From NCBI GenBank assembly GCA_007571305.1, contig RKRR01000113.1:17091-81090 (forward strand): a stretch of 64,000 nucleotides of DNA. Direction: 5' to 3'. Position numbers and translations under genes: made by a program. This document shows, one piece after another, positions 1 to 8,340 of the stretch (positions are counted from its first letter, which is position 1; each line of letters opens with the position of its first letter). The DNA is from Candidatus Poribacteria bacterium (GTDB lineage: Bacteria > Poribacteria > WGA-4E > WGA-3G). The notes below the pieces were generated by a model, which saw only the letters and a list, made by a program, of their open reading frames with translations, was not told where the DNA came from and searched no databases.

Positions 1-1046
1 TCAACTTTGACCATGAAACTAGGCCATAGAATTTGATCAGCATGCTTCAACTGTCCAAAGATTTGATAAATTCCAGCTTCCGGAAACGTTGTCATGAGCA
101 TCACAGTGGGACCAAATTTTTCCGGTGTGATTCCGTGATGCTGATGATGCCCAGTTATTGAGGACTTTTCCGTTTTGTGTCCGGCGTGTGGATCTTTCAT
201 CATCTTGCTGGTATCCTCAGTCCCCGGGACTGTTCCATGTGTATGTACAATACCATCTAAGCGCGAACTGACAATAGCAAAATGCATCGGTGCGTCCAGA
301 AATGGGACAAGATCGGTAAGCGGTTCTCCATCGCGCGAAAAATGGTAACTCATGTGTACCCTCTCGCCCGCTTTGATCCGTTCTGGTGCCTCTATTTTTG
401 CCTGATATGTGGACGCATCCTTTTTATCGGTTAGAGAGACGGCTTTCGTATACCGATCACCGCCTTCGTCAGTATAACCGAAAATGATTTTTTCACGGCG
501 GAAATCCTCTACCACGTTAGTTAATTTCTCCTCGCCCGTCACATCTACATATAAGTATTTCGCGAATTCGGCATCCGCTGTCATCACATCAACCGCAAGA
601 ATGTATCTTCCCGCCGCAGGAAATGTGAAATGAACTGTATACCGTCCCTCCAATTCCGCCATGATGTCGCGAGATTCAAAATCTTCAGGGTGAATATGCC
701 CAATAATCTGTAAATTCTCGCTGACGACGATCACATGCAGAACACGGGCATGATGCACCAGAAGGTCGCTAACAGGTTCACCCTCTGCATCGGTGAGATA
801 GAAGATAAGTTCTGTAGATATTCCTGCTTGAACAACTTGCGGCGCAGTATGAAGCGTAACATTGAGAGATGCGGCGTTATGCATTTTATGCATTTTATGC
901 GCGTCGTGCTTGCTATGTTCTTGTGTATAACCTACCTGAAGAAAAAATAGCATACCAACCACTATCGCCATTGTGCAATACAGATAGGCAGCAGGCTTCG
1001 TCATAGGAGAATAGATCGAAAGAAACGTGAAATTTTGGGATTGCAT
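1..1046 (-). CDS. Secreted His/Met-rich protein, YtkA/FixH-like (3' end outside window)
   Basis: The reading frame is open from ATG at 1046 to the window edge, giving 348 codons with the C-terminus missing. A strong ribosome site (AGGGAGGAAC) lies just before the ATG. Residues about 20-42 are a hydrophobic signal or anchor ending near GYTQ. A His/Met-rich stretch follows (HSKHDAHKMHKMH), then two Ig-like beta domains that resemble YtkA-like/FixH folds (for example LTDAEGEPV and HVIVVSENLQIIGHIHPEDF). A second His cluster (GHHQHHG) lies near residue 310. The residues suggest periplasmic metal handling, possibly copper. It starts 18 bp after the barrel gene, so the two are probably cotranscribed. 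The function is inferred from composition and context only. Confidence 0.7.
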   Translation of the reverse strand, partial: MQSQNFTFLSIYSPMTKPAAYLYCTMAIVVGMLFFLQVGYTQEHSKHDAHKMHKMHNAASLNVTLHTAPQVVQAGISTELIFYLTDAEGEPVSDLLVHHARVLHVIVVSENLQIIGHIHPEDFESRDIMAELEGRYTVHFTFPAAGRYILAVDVMTADAEFAKYLYVDVTGEEKLTNVVEDFRREKIIFGYTDEGGDRYTKAVSLTDKKDASTYQAKIEAPERIKAGERVHMSYHFSRDGEPLTDLVPFLDAPMHFAIVSSRLDGIVHTHGTVPGTEDTSKMMKDPHAGHKTEKSSITGHHQHHGITPEKFGPTVMLMTTFPEAGIYQIFGQLKHADQILWPSFMVKV

Positions 1047-1064
1047 TGTTGTTCCTCCCTTAAA

Positions 1065-2114
1065 TCAAAATGAATAGGTCGTGGTCAAAGAAACCAAATT
1101 GCCAAATTCAATTGCGTCGCTTCCATCGTAGAGCGTTTCCTGAGTCAGTGGAAACATGACGTTGGCAGATACAGCAATATCGTTGAGCGTTACCAAATAC
1201 ATGCCGAGTGCCGCCATGCTATAACGCATCCCTGTGTTGATATCACGTTCACCAGCCCAAGAGGCAGCGGATTGATAGAATCCGAGGTAGTTTGCGTTAA
1301 ATGATAGCCAATTGGAAAGACGGTACGTAACACCAGCCGTATAGGTTAACTCTGTTGAACCTTGATAGGTTTTGTTGTTTTTGTAAAATGGAAACATTCC
1401 ACGTGCAGAAGCAGTAATACTCATACCTCGATAGATAGGCAGATTGTACTGCAAATTTGCCATCGGATTAAAGGTCCCGGTGCCAAATTGGATATGGAGG
1501 TGTTCAATGCCTGCATCTCCGAGTTTCCACGGGTTTTCTTCGGTTTCACCAGTTGGAATTGTTGAACCCAAACGAACAAACAATAGATCGTCGTTTTTAA
1601 AGAATCCACGAACTTTATAGCCCAAGAACAGATCGAAGTCCGTAAGTCCTGCATAAGTTTCATTTCGGTGATGAATATCCCTGCTTCGCAAAATGGCTTC
1701 CTTATCTTCAGAACTCACTGGATCAATCCACTCAATGCTTGCCTCCTGGTTTTTGACTGCATACGGAATGTTAGCCTGCAACGTCCACCGATCACTCATC
1801 AAGTATTGTAATCCAACATCAATTCGATACGTACTCAACGCTACATGGTGTCTATGCAAAGGAGCATCCACAACTTCTCCTGTTGGCGAGAGTCCTCTTG
1901 CTTCAAGATGTCCACCTTGTGCATCAGGGGACATTAACATATTGACATTTACTCGAAACTGATCTATCTCTTGTGAAGCCAAACTGACTTCATTCATCAA
2001 ACCGCTGGGCGGTAAGACCGGATTACTTCAAGCGGGACAACTTTCTTGTGCAAATCCGAAAGAGATAAAAACCCAATTAAACAACATCGTATATAAAAGT
2101 AGGTGCCTTTTCAT
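1065..2114 (-). CDS. Outer-membrane beta-barrel protein with in-frame TGA after the signal peptide
   Basis: From ATG at 2114 a signal peptide is read (MKRHLLLYTMLFNW..., ending FGFAQ), then ESCPA, then TGA at 2030-2028. The same frame continues SNPVLPPSGLMNEVS and stays open for over 300 codons to a C-terminal TTTYSF, a typical outer-membrane barrel ending. The barrel part has alternating aromatic strands and Gly turns, like transporter-type or MetA-pathway-type outer-membrane proteins. No credible ribosome site precedes the downstream TTG/ATG pair (2000-1995), and a start there would lack an export signal. The TGA falls where a CxxC motif would have its second Cys. So this is either a recoded UGA (selenocysteine) or a simple nonsense mutation or base error. 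Confidence 0.6.
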
Positions 2115-2141
2115 AATCAATTTATACCATCCGAAAAGTAT

Positions 2142-2175
2142 TGTAGTGCAGCGAGGCGTGAAACCCCGCGCTACA
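2142..2175. repeat. Palindromic REP-like hairpin
   Basis: TGTAG and CTACA form the outer arms of a GC-rich imperfect hairpin with an AAA-containing loop. It lies in the 180-bp gap between the Cys-rich protein gene and the barrel gene. It could end or stabilise the upstream minus-strand transcript. No T-run follows, so it is not a classic intrinsic terminator. Confidence 0.45.
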
Positions 2176-2294
2176 GATCTATTAAGAATTTTCCCTGCAA
2201 ACCTTTATGAAAAGAAAGCGCGGAAAAACACTATGAAAAAAGTAATGGGATCAAAGAATAGGGAAGTGCTTGAAAAATTCCTGGTGGAACGCAT

Positions 2295-2735
2295 CTAACA
2301 CTGGGGTGACGGAGGACCTCTATGGGATAGCGCGTGGTCGGGGAAAAATGTAGAGGTTAGGGGTACAGGAGAATTATTGAACGATTCCCACGGAGCAACA
2401 GGTAAAGTTACTGTGAGAGGAAGAATCGAAATGAAAGACTGCGTAATCGATTCACGTAATCCGTGCGTATTGTATCTATCGTCCGGAAAAACAAGTTCTA
2501 AACCTTTTGAGCAGCACGGATCATCGCTCTCTGATGGCGTTTCGGTATTACTCGCCGCGCCTGTGTGGGCACTTTGGCAGCAGATCGATCGGGTATCAGC
2601 TTCCCGACCCAAGACTTTTTGCAGCACCGTGTGGCAGGACTTTTGCTCTAAAGCCGCACAAAGCAATGGGCATACCGAATAAACGTACAATAGTCCTACA
2701 AGTAGAATGAGAACTTGCCGATGCCTTCGTAACAC
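2295..2735 (-). CDS. Small secreted Cys-rich protein, unknown function
   Basis: GTG start at 2735; 146 residues. A basic N-terminus and a hydrophobic segment (residues about 8-28, ILLVGLLYVYSV) form a signal peptide. The mature part has paired cysteines (CPLLC, then CC at about 52-53 and again at about 73-74), an acidic Ser-rich linker and a Pro/Ser-rich C-terminus. No enzyme motif is visible. A promoter lies about 60 bp upstream. It heads a minus-strand set with the barrel and His-rich proteins, so a shared envelope metal role is plausible but unproven. No ribosome site is obvious. Confidence 0.55.
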   Translation of the reverse strand: MLRRHRQVLILLVGLLYVYSVCPLLCAALEQKSCHTVLQKVLGREADTRSICCQSAHTGAASNTETPSESDDPCCSKGLELVFPDDRYNTHGLRESITQSFISILPLTVTLPVAPWESFNNSPVPLTSTFFPDHALSHRGPPSPQC

Positions 2736-2793
2736 TGTTCGATAAACTCCGATGTTTTCGTCAGAAAGTGGGAACCAAAAAACACTTTAGGAT

Positions 2794-2823
2794 ATTATAC
2801 ACCACAATCTCAAAAAGTTGCAA
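2794..2823 (-). promoter_or_regulatory. Sigma70-like promoter for the 2735-1 gene set
   Basis: On the minus strand, TTGCAA (2823-2818), an 18-bp spacer and TATAAT (2799-2794). It lies about 60 bp upstream of the Cys-rich protein start. Confidence 0.55.
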
Positions 2824-3044
2824 AAAAAAAGCTTCTTCACACGATACACCAAAAATCATAAACGTGTCCGTAAAATAGACAATAAAAATTGAATTAAGTT
2901 GCACTTCAGACGCGAATGAGATATACTATTGGGCAAATTCCACTCTTGCACCGAAAGCATCCTGAAGTGTCGTTCTCCGTCTTCTAAGTAAAATAACAGA
3001 AGAGAGTGGAATTGTTGTCCTTATAATTACAAGGGAGGAATACC

Positions 3045-4004
3045 GTGGCGTATATTAGAATCCCAAAGGGATGGGAAATCCCTGAAAATCAGGTGACACC
3101 TGAGTCAGACTATATCAATCGCCGAAAATTCATCAAAGATTTGGGAATAGCGAGTGCGGGCGCGTTACTCTTTTCGAGTTCAAACGCGTGCGCGCAGAAT
3201 AAAGGGGTCACCAAGCAGTTAGAACCTTTCCGTGCGCAAACACTTGCTGTCGAAAATAATGCTAACTTCACTGTAAAAAGACAGATGACTGATGAAATCA
3301 TTGCTGCTACCTACAACAATTACTATGAGTTCACCAATAGGAAAAGTACTGTTTGGAAAAAGGTGGATAAGTTCAAAACGCGCCCATGGGAAGTTGAAAT
3401 ATCGGGATTAGTGGAAAAGTCGATGACTGTGGATGTGGACGATCTAATCAAACAGATGCCGCTTGAAGAGCGCGTCTACCGATTTCGGTGTGTCGAAGCG
3501 TGGGCGATGGTAGTGCCTTGGATCGGTTTTCCAATGAAAGCGTTACTTGAAAAAGCTCAACCTAAGGCTGAAGCCAAATATGTTCGAATGCTCACATTTT
3601 TGGACCCTGACATGGCACCGGAACAAAATAACGTCCGCCTGCCCTGGCCCTATTTTGAGGGATTAACGCTCGCTGAGGCAATGAACGATTTGACCTTACT
3701 CACTGTAGGTATCTATGGACATATCTTGCCACCACAGCACGGGGCACCTATTCGGCTCATCGTCCCTTGGAAATACGGATTTAAAAGTATCAAATCCATC
3801 GTCAGTATTGAGGTGACCGATCAGAAGCCGCGGACTTTTTGGAATACGCTCGCGCCGAGGGAATATGATTTTAGCGCAAACGTTAACCCTAACGTGCCGC
3901 ACCCTCGCTGGTCCCAAGCCAATGAACGGATGATTGGAACGAATGAAAGGCATCCAACGGTAGTCTACAACGGTTATGGCAGTTATGTTGCACACCTCTA
4001 TTAA
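3045..4004 (+). CDS. msrP: Protein-methionine-sulfoxide reductase catalytic subunit MsrP-like (molybdoenzyme)
   Basis: GTG start preceded by AAGGGAGGAA; 319 residues, close to E. coli MsrP (YedY). A Tat signal is visible (NRRKFIKDLG, twin Arg at 26-27, then a hydrophobic Ala/Gly run ending SSNACAQ). The oxidoreductase molybdopterin domain follows; RFRCVEAW holds the expected Mo-ligating Cys at about residue 149. MsrP repairs oxidised methionines in periplasmic proteins. The usual membrane partner MsrQ is not adjacent. A TATACT -10 candidate sits at 2932-2937 without a good -35. Confidence 0.88.
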   Translation: MAYIRIPKGWEIPENQVTPESDYINRRKFIKDLGIASAGALLFSSSNACAQNKGVTKQLEPFRAQTLAVENNANFTVKRQMTDEIIAATYNNYYEFTNRKSTVWKKVDKFKTRPWEVEISGLVEKSMTVDVDDLIKQMPLEERVYRFRCVEAWAMVVPWIGFPMKALLEKAQPKAEAKYVRMLTFLDPDMAPEQNNVRLPWPYFEGLTLAEAMNDLTLLTVGIYGHILPPQHGAPIRLIVPWKYGFKSIKSIVSIEVTDQKPRTFWNTLAPREYDFSANVNPNVPHPRWSQANERMIGTNERHPTVVYNGYGSYVAHLY

Positions 4005-4006
4005 AG

Positions 4007-4100
4007 TGACCTAAGTTGCTACTTGTAGTATAACCTGTTAGGTTGTGCCTCTTCGGACACAGGAGACCAATACTCTACGCTACGAATGCTTCGGTATAGA
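4007..4100 (+). repeat. MITE-like dispersed repeat, copy A
   Basis: It begins TGACCTAAGTTGCTAC three bases after the msrP stop and contains the family core ATAACCTGTTAGGTTGTGC, then CAGGAGACCAA and CGCTACGAATGCT. It matches the copies at 20216 (inverted) and 52359. No clear right terminal repeat is seen, so this copy is probably truncated. Confidence 0.65.
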
Positions 4101-4176
4101 TATTGCGTTTGACCCAATACTTGCGGATTTCAGCCGGATGGCACCTTTGGTGCAACATGTATGGTGATGCCAGGAT

Positions 4177-5085
4177 ATGAAAAGTCTTATTTTTCTCCTA
4201 TTACTATTGCCTATACTTTCCGCATCGGCAGCTTGGGAATCAATAGAAAGCCCACACTTTCGAGTCTACTATAAAGAAGGTACAGTGGATCCAGTGTCAA
4301 TCCTCCAGATTGCGGAAGATTTTTACGCTGAAATGCCTCAGTTAACACGTCTCATTCCGGCGGGAATAATTGACATCTGGGTCTGCGATACACAAAAGGA
4401 GTTTCAGGCTTCCGTTCATGCGCCGATTCACGATTGGGCAGTGGGATGCGCCTTTCCGTTAAGTCGGCGTATCGTTATCCTAAACCCGAAGCATATTGCC
4501 CTTGCGAAGTTGCAGTTAGTGCAAGTGCTACGTCATGAGATCGCACATGTCCTCTTTGGGCAATGTACACGCAAAGCCGTTAGAGAAATCCCACTATGGT
4601 TCGTAGAGGGTATTGCTATCTATTTTGCTGATGAATGGGTGCCAAGCCGCCACGAAACATTGCTGAAGCACATTTTTTCAAGATCTATTCTACCACTTCA
4701 AGAGCTGGAACGGAGTTTTCCACGTACGCAAGCCGGAGCGGACTTGGCGTACGCTGAAAGCCAAGACACGGTGCGTTGGCTGGTCGAAGTCAAAGGTCAG
4801 GATGTGTTGCTTTCACTGATTGCCGAACTTCATGCTGGCAGTAATTTCAGTTCTGCTTTTGAAACCGTAGTTGGATGGGATCTTGCCACCCATGATATTC
4901 TTTGGCGCGAATCGCTGACGGAACGTTATCAATGGGCATCCCTCTTTTCTAATTCCTATGTTTTGTGGGGAGGCTTCGGCGGACTTGCCCTCATTGGTTA
5001 CCTCGTCTGCTGGAATCGTAGGCGACGGCACTTGAATAGACTCGCACAGCAAGAAGACACTACGGACCCATTCTTCAAAACCTAA
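4177..5085 (+). CDS. Membrane-anchored metallopeptidase, peptidase MA-like family
   Basis: 302 residues. A signal peptide (LIFLLLLLPILSASA) is followed by a SPHFRVYY motif common in peptidase MA-like proteins. The zinc site is HEIAH at residues 120-124, with a downstream glutamate in FVEGIAIYFADEW acting as likely third ligand. A C-terminal TM helix (about residues 266-286, VLWGGFGGLALIGYLVCW) precedes a basic tail, so the catalytic domain should face the periplasm. The substrate is unknown. The start has AGGA only 3-4 bases upstream. Confidence 0.78.
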   Translation: MKSLIFLLLLLPILSASAAWESIESPHFRVYYKEGTVDPVSILQIAEDFYAEMPQLTRLIPAGIIDIWVCDTQKEFQASVHAPIHDWAVGCAFPLSRRIVILNPKHIALAKLQLVQVLRHEIAHVLFGQCTRKAVREIPLWFVEGIAIYFADEWVPSRHETLLKHIFSRSILPLQELERSFPRTQAGADLAYAESQDTVRWLVEVKGQDVLLSLIAELHAGSNFSSAFETVVGWDLATHDILWRESLTERYQWASLFSNSYVLWGGFGGLALIGYLVCWNRRRRHLNRLAQQEDTTDPFFKT

Positions 5086-5151
5086 AACCGATTTTTAATG
5101 TGCTAAGTTTTTCTCTACCTTCCAACTGAATCATTGGTACAACTTGCTCTT

Positions 5152-6150
5152 ATGAACGTTTCTTTAATCGGCATTGCCTTCTGCTTGATCTGTCTCGCCT
5201 CCACGGCGACCGCCCAACCCAAACTACTCGCGCAGTACTCTAATCAACTGACGCGCGATGGGCACATCGTTGTTCTACCCGATCATGGCACCATCTATAT
5301 CGTTTCCGATCTGCATGCCCATTGGGACGACTTTAACCAATGGTTACAGCTCACAAAACTGGTTGAACGAATCCAAGCGGGCGAAGATGTCTACGGATTG
5401 ATACTTGGTGATGCAGTGGATTATAAGCCCGATGAACCAAGACACCCGCCTTACGGGGATACACGCATCGTTGATCGGGTTATGGAACTCCAAAGACAGC
5501 TGGGCAATAAGGGTAAAAGGATCATCTATCTCCGAGGAAATCACGAATTCGCTGCTGCGGATGCCTATGCAATGCTCAAAAGGCAAGGGATGACGGCACA
5601 GAATCGGACGCAATTTATTCGTGCTTTATATGAAAGTCCTCTCGGTGCCTATTATAAGCAGTTCAATTTTATTGAAAGAATGACAGACGCACACTATGAA
5701 TTTCTGATGAACCTCCCAACGGTGGTTGTTGGAAAAAAAGGCTTTGTGGGTATCCATGCAGGTCCCGCGCGTTTTGTTACAAGTCTCACTGATCTGGTCA
5801 ATCCGAACCCTAAAACCCTTGAGGAACTCCTTTGGCATCGTCCAGAGATCGCCTATAGTGGTGGATACACCTTAACGCATATTAAAAATTTCCTTGAAGC
5901 CATCCACGGGAATATCCTTATCGTTGGACATACCCCAATTCACTATTTTCCAAGACAGAATGTCAGAGATGGTATCGCCACGTTCGGTGAAAGCCAACTC
6001 ATTTTTTCGACAGGCTATAGCGGTCGACCCGGAATTCCTGCATATATTGAAATTGACTTGGCGGAGACATACCCGTCTGTAAATGTGCTGAAGTTAGGCA
6101 GAAATATCCACCACCTTTATAGCGAAACCCGAAAGCCAAAATCCGACTAA
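5152..6150 (+). CDS. Secreted calcineurin-like metallophosphoesterase
   Basis: I chose ATG 5152, which begins a clean signal peptide (MNVSLIGIAFCLICLASTATA). An upstream TTG at 5134 would only add six residues. About 332 residues. The metal-binding motifs occur in order: DLHAHWDD (about 53), LGDAVD (about 86), RGNHE (about 128), and GHTP (about 259). This is the metallophosphoesterase fold, similar to Ser/Thr phosphatase-like or Ap4A-hydrolase-like enzymes. The substrate is unknown. It is followed 31 bp later by the TPR gene. Confidence 0.82.
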   Translation: MNVSLIGIAFCLICLASTATAQPKLLAQYSNQLTRDGHIVVLPDHGTIYIVSDLHAHWDDFNQWLQLTKLVERIQAGEDVYGLILGDAVDYKPDEPRHPPYGDTRIVDRVMELQRQLGNKGKRIIYLRGNHEFAAADAYAMLKRQGMTAQNRTQFIRALYESPLGAYYKQFNFIERMTDAHYEFLMNLPTVVVGKKGFVGIHAGPARFVTSLTDLVNPNPKTLEELLWHRPEIAYSGGYTLTHIKNFLEAIHGNILIVGHTPIHYFPRQNVRDGIATFGESQLIFSTGYSGRPGIPAYIEIDLAETYPSVNVLKLGRNIHHLYSETRKPKSD

Positions 6151-6181
6151 AGGGATACACTCGTCACAAAGACACTTCACC

Positions 6182-7078
6182 ATGCGACCCCTCATTTACG
6201 TTATGACCCCGGTGTTGATTCTTACTATCATCTTCGCTTCCCGTTTTGTAACATGGGATGCGATAAAGGGGAAAAAACCACAGGCACAAGCAGAGGTCCG
6301 AGAAGGGACGGTATTGTTGAGGACATGGGAGATTACACGCGCAATAGCGGCATTTACACGTGCTATTGAGACTGAACCCAAATATGCTGAAGCGTACGTG
6401 AAACGTGGACTCGCCTATTACCGTGCGGAACAGTACAAATTAGCTCTCGCGGATTACACCCGAACCTTAGACCTGAATCGGTATCACGCAGATGCATACG
6501 CGAGTCGTGGCGATGCTTACCGAGCGTTAGGGAACGGACAACAGGCTATTGCGGACTATTCAGCTTCATTAAAAAAAAGATGGAACGCCCGCGTCATGCG
6601 AAGGCGAGCACACACGCATCTTGAGCAGGGCAACGTCCAGAATGCACTCTCCGACTATAGTACTGTAATTAAGCGGCAACCGAGTGCGGAGGCTTACTAT
6701 GCACGTGGGAGTGCCTATCTATCGCTTTCCAACGAAAGGGACGAAAATCGTTTAAAACTCGCTTTGGCAGATCTAAATCAGGCTGTCGATTTGGAGCAGC
6801 ACTTTGCTGGTGCCTATATCAGCCGAGCCCAAGTCTACGCCCTGTCGGGGAAACAGGCATTGGCAACTGCCGATTATAGGAAGGTTGTAGAACTCTTGAC
6901 CGAAATAATTCGTACATGGCAAGGTGAACCGAACGCGCTCACACAGGTCTACCTATGGCGTGCCTTTGCTTATCAAAAATTAGGCGAGATTGGTAAGGCA
7001 GAAACAGATATCCATGAAACGTGCAAACGCGTCTTCAGTTTTTTCTTGAAAAAAATCAGAAATTGTGATATACTATAA
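6182..7078 (+). CDS. Membrane-anchored TPR protein
   Basis: 298 residues. An N-terminal signal anchor (residues 4-22) is followed by at least six tetratricopeptide repeats with the usual A-Y-x-x-R-G-x-A-Y spacing (AYVKRGLAYYRAEQYKLALADY, then similar units). TPRs mediate protein-protein contacts; the partner is unknown. The C-terminus (VFSFFLKKIRNCDIL) departs from the TPR pattern and overlaps the promoter of the microcompartment genes. Confidence 0.8.
   Translation: MRPLIYVMTPVLILTIIFASRFVTWDAIKGKKPQAQAEVREGTVLLRTWEITRAIAAFTRAIETEPKYAEAYVKRGLAYYRAEQYKLALADYTRTLDLNRYHADAYASRGDAYRALGNGQQAIADYSASLKKRWNARVMRRRAHTHLEQGNVQNALSDYSTVIKRQPSAEAYYARGSAYLSLSNERDENRLKLALADLNQAVDLEQHFAGAYISRAQVYALSGKQALATADYRKVVELLTEIIRTWQGEPNALTQVYLWRAFAYQKLGEIGKAETDIHETCKRVFSFFLKKIRNCDIL
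7046..7074 (+). promoter_or_regulatory. Extended -10 promoter for the microcompartment locus
   Basis: TTGAAA (7046-7051), a 17-bp spacer and TATACT (7069-7074) with TGA just before the -10. It lies in the last codons of the TPR gene and 160 bp upstream of the BMC shell gene. Confidence 0.65.
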
Positions 7079-7234
7079 GCGTGAGGTAAGGGTGAAATTT
7101 TGGCATTTCGCTTGATTTTTCCCTTTTTTCTGCGCGGATTCGCGATCAGAAAATTGCTTCTATTGTACGACTCACACATTAAAAACTTGGTTTCATTTTT
7201 GCATTAACTTTCAATAGGAGGCTATCAGAATAAT

Positions 7235-7510
7235 ATGACAGGAGAGGCATTGGGTTTAGTTGAAACGAGAGGGTTAGTTGGGAGCATTGAAGCTGCTGAT
7301 GCTATGGTGAAAGCGGCAAATGTTCATCTTATTGGTTATCAGCAAATTGGTGCTGGCTACGTGACTGTTATGGTTCGCGGTGACGTTGGTGCTGTGAAAG
7401 CGGCAACGGATGTCGGGGCCGAGGCTGCGGCGCGTGTCGGCGAAGTCGTTTCAGTTCATGTGATTCCACGTCCGCACACTGAAGTCGAAACTATGTTGCC
7501 AAAATCTTAA
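7235..7510 (+). CDS. Bacterial microcompartment shell protein, BMC-H type
   Basis: 91 residues, the normal length of a single BMC domain. [25 protein letters not shown] is the canonical start of PduA/EutM/CcmK-type shell proteins, and [21 protein letters not shown] is the second half. Six copies form a hexameric shell tile. AGGAGG lies 13 bases upstream of the ATG. It is the first gene of a three-gene set with PduL and a flavoprotein. No BMC-P (pentamer) gene is present in the window, so the rest of the shell must be encoded elsewhere if the compartment is functional. Confidence 0.95.
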   Translation: MTGEALGLVETRGLVGSIEAADAMVKAANVHLIGYQQIGAGYVTVMVRGDVGAVKAATDVGAEAAARVGEVVSVHVIPRPHTEVETMLPKS

Positions 7511-7594
7511 ACTTAAATTAGGTAGCCACGGATGCATTGAACGTTCTTTGTTCCATGGCGTTCAGTATATCCTAACCAAGAAGGCAGAACATAG

Positions 7595-8308
7595 ATGCCA
7601 GATCGTGCCCTTGTTGAGTTGATTACCCAACGTGTTGTTAATAGGCTGACGACAGATCAGGCATGTAGCGGCTGTGCTTTGCGGACTTGTGATGCAGGAA
7701 ACCGCGCGTGCGATGCCGTCGCACAGCAGCAGCAGATTCCGGTGGGAGTTTCAGCACGGCATGCTCATGTAACACAGGAGCACCTCGAAATTCTATACGG
7801 GGCCGGACACCAACTTACTGTCTATGCTCCACTCTATCAACCGGAAGCATTCGCCGCGAATGAGACGTTAACCATCGTTGGGAAACGGATGCGCGCCATT
7901 GAAGCGGTTCGTATCCTTGGTCCCGTGCGAGATTACTCCCAAGTCGAAGTTGCCCAAACGGAAGCAATCCGGCTTGGATTAAATCCACCTATTCGAGACT
8001 CAGGGGATCTTGTCGGTGCGGCCCCCATTACCCTCGTTGGTCCCGCCGGAAGCATTTATTTGGAGGAGGGGGCAATCTGTGCGACGCGACATATTCACAT
8101 GACCCCCGGAGATGCTAACGCACTCGGTATTCGCGAGGACGAGCTCTTAAAAGTACACTTCCGTGGAGAACGTGCTTTAACCTTTGAAAACGTCCGTCCT
8201 AAAATTTCTGAAGATTATGTACTGCAGATGCACTTAGACACCGACGATGCCAATGCAGCAGGTTTAAAAGGTGGTGAACCTGTTGAAATCATACGTGATA
8301 CCGGTTGA
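7595..8308 (+). CDS. pduL: PduL-type phosphate acyltransferase (microcompartment)
   Basis: 237 residues. The N-terminal helix (ALVELITQRVVNRLT) fits an encapsulation peptide. A Cys-rich linker follows (CSGCALRTC...C, four Cys between about 24 and 38). The two PTAC beta-barrel domains begin at IPVGVSARHAHV (His-x-His zinc site) and continue through CATRHIHMTPGDANALGI, which carries the other zinc-ligand region. PduL converts acyl-CoA and phosphate to acyl-phosphate and CoA, recycling CoA inside the shell. The gene follows the shell protein by 84 bp. The Cys cluster is unusual for the family. Confidence 0.92.
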   Translation: MPDRALVELITQRVVNRLTTDQACSGCALRTCDAGNRACDAVAQQQQIPVGVSARHAHVTQEHLEILYGAGHQLTVYAPLYQPEAFAANETLTIVGKRMRAIEAVRILGPVRDYSQVEVAQTEAIRLGLNPPIRDSGDLVGAAPITLVGPAGSIYLEEGAICATRHIHMTPGDANALGIREDELLKVHFRGERALTFENVRPKISEDYVLQMHLDTDDANAAGLKGGEPVEIIRDTG

Positions 8309-8340
8309 GACTGACAGGTTTCCTAATATCTTGAGGCAGT

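Noticed and set aside
2000..2030. Standard bacterial SECIS after the TGA of the barrel gene
   Set aside because: The hairpin is at a possible distance, but its three-base CCA loop lacks the G expected in SelB-binding loops, so selenocysteine is left as a hypothesis.
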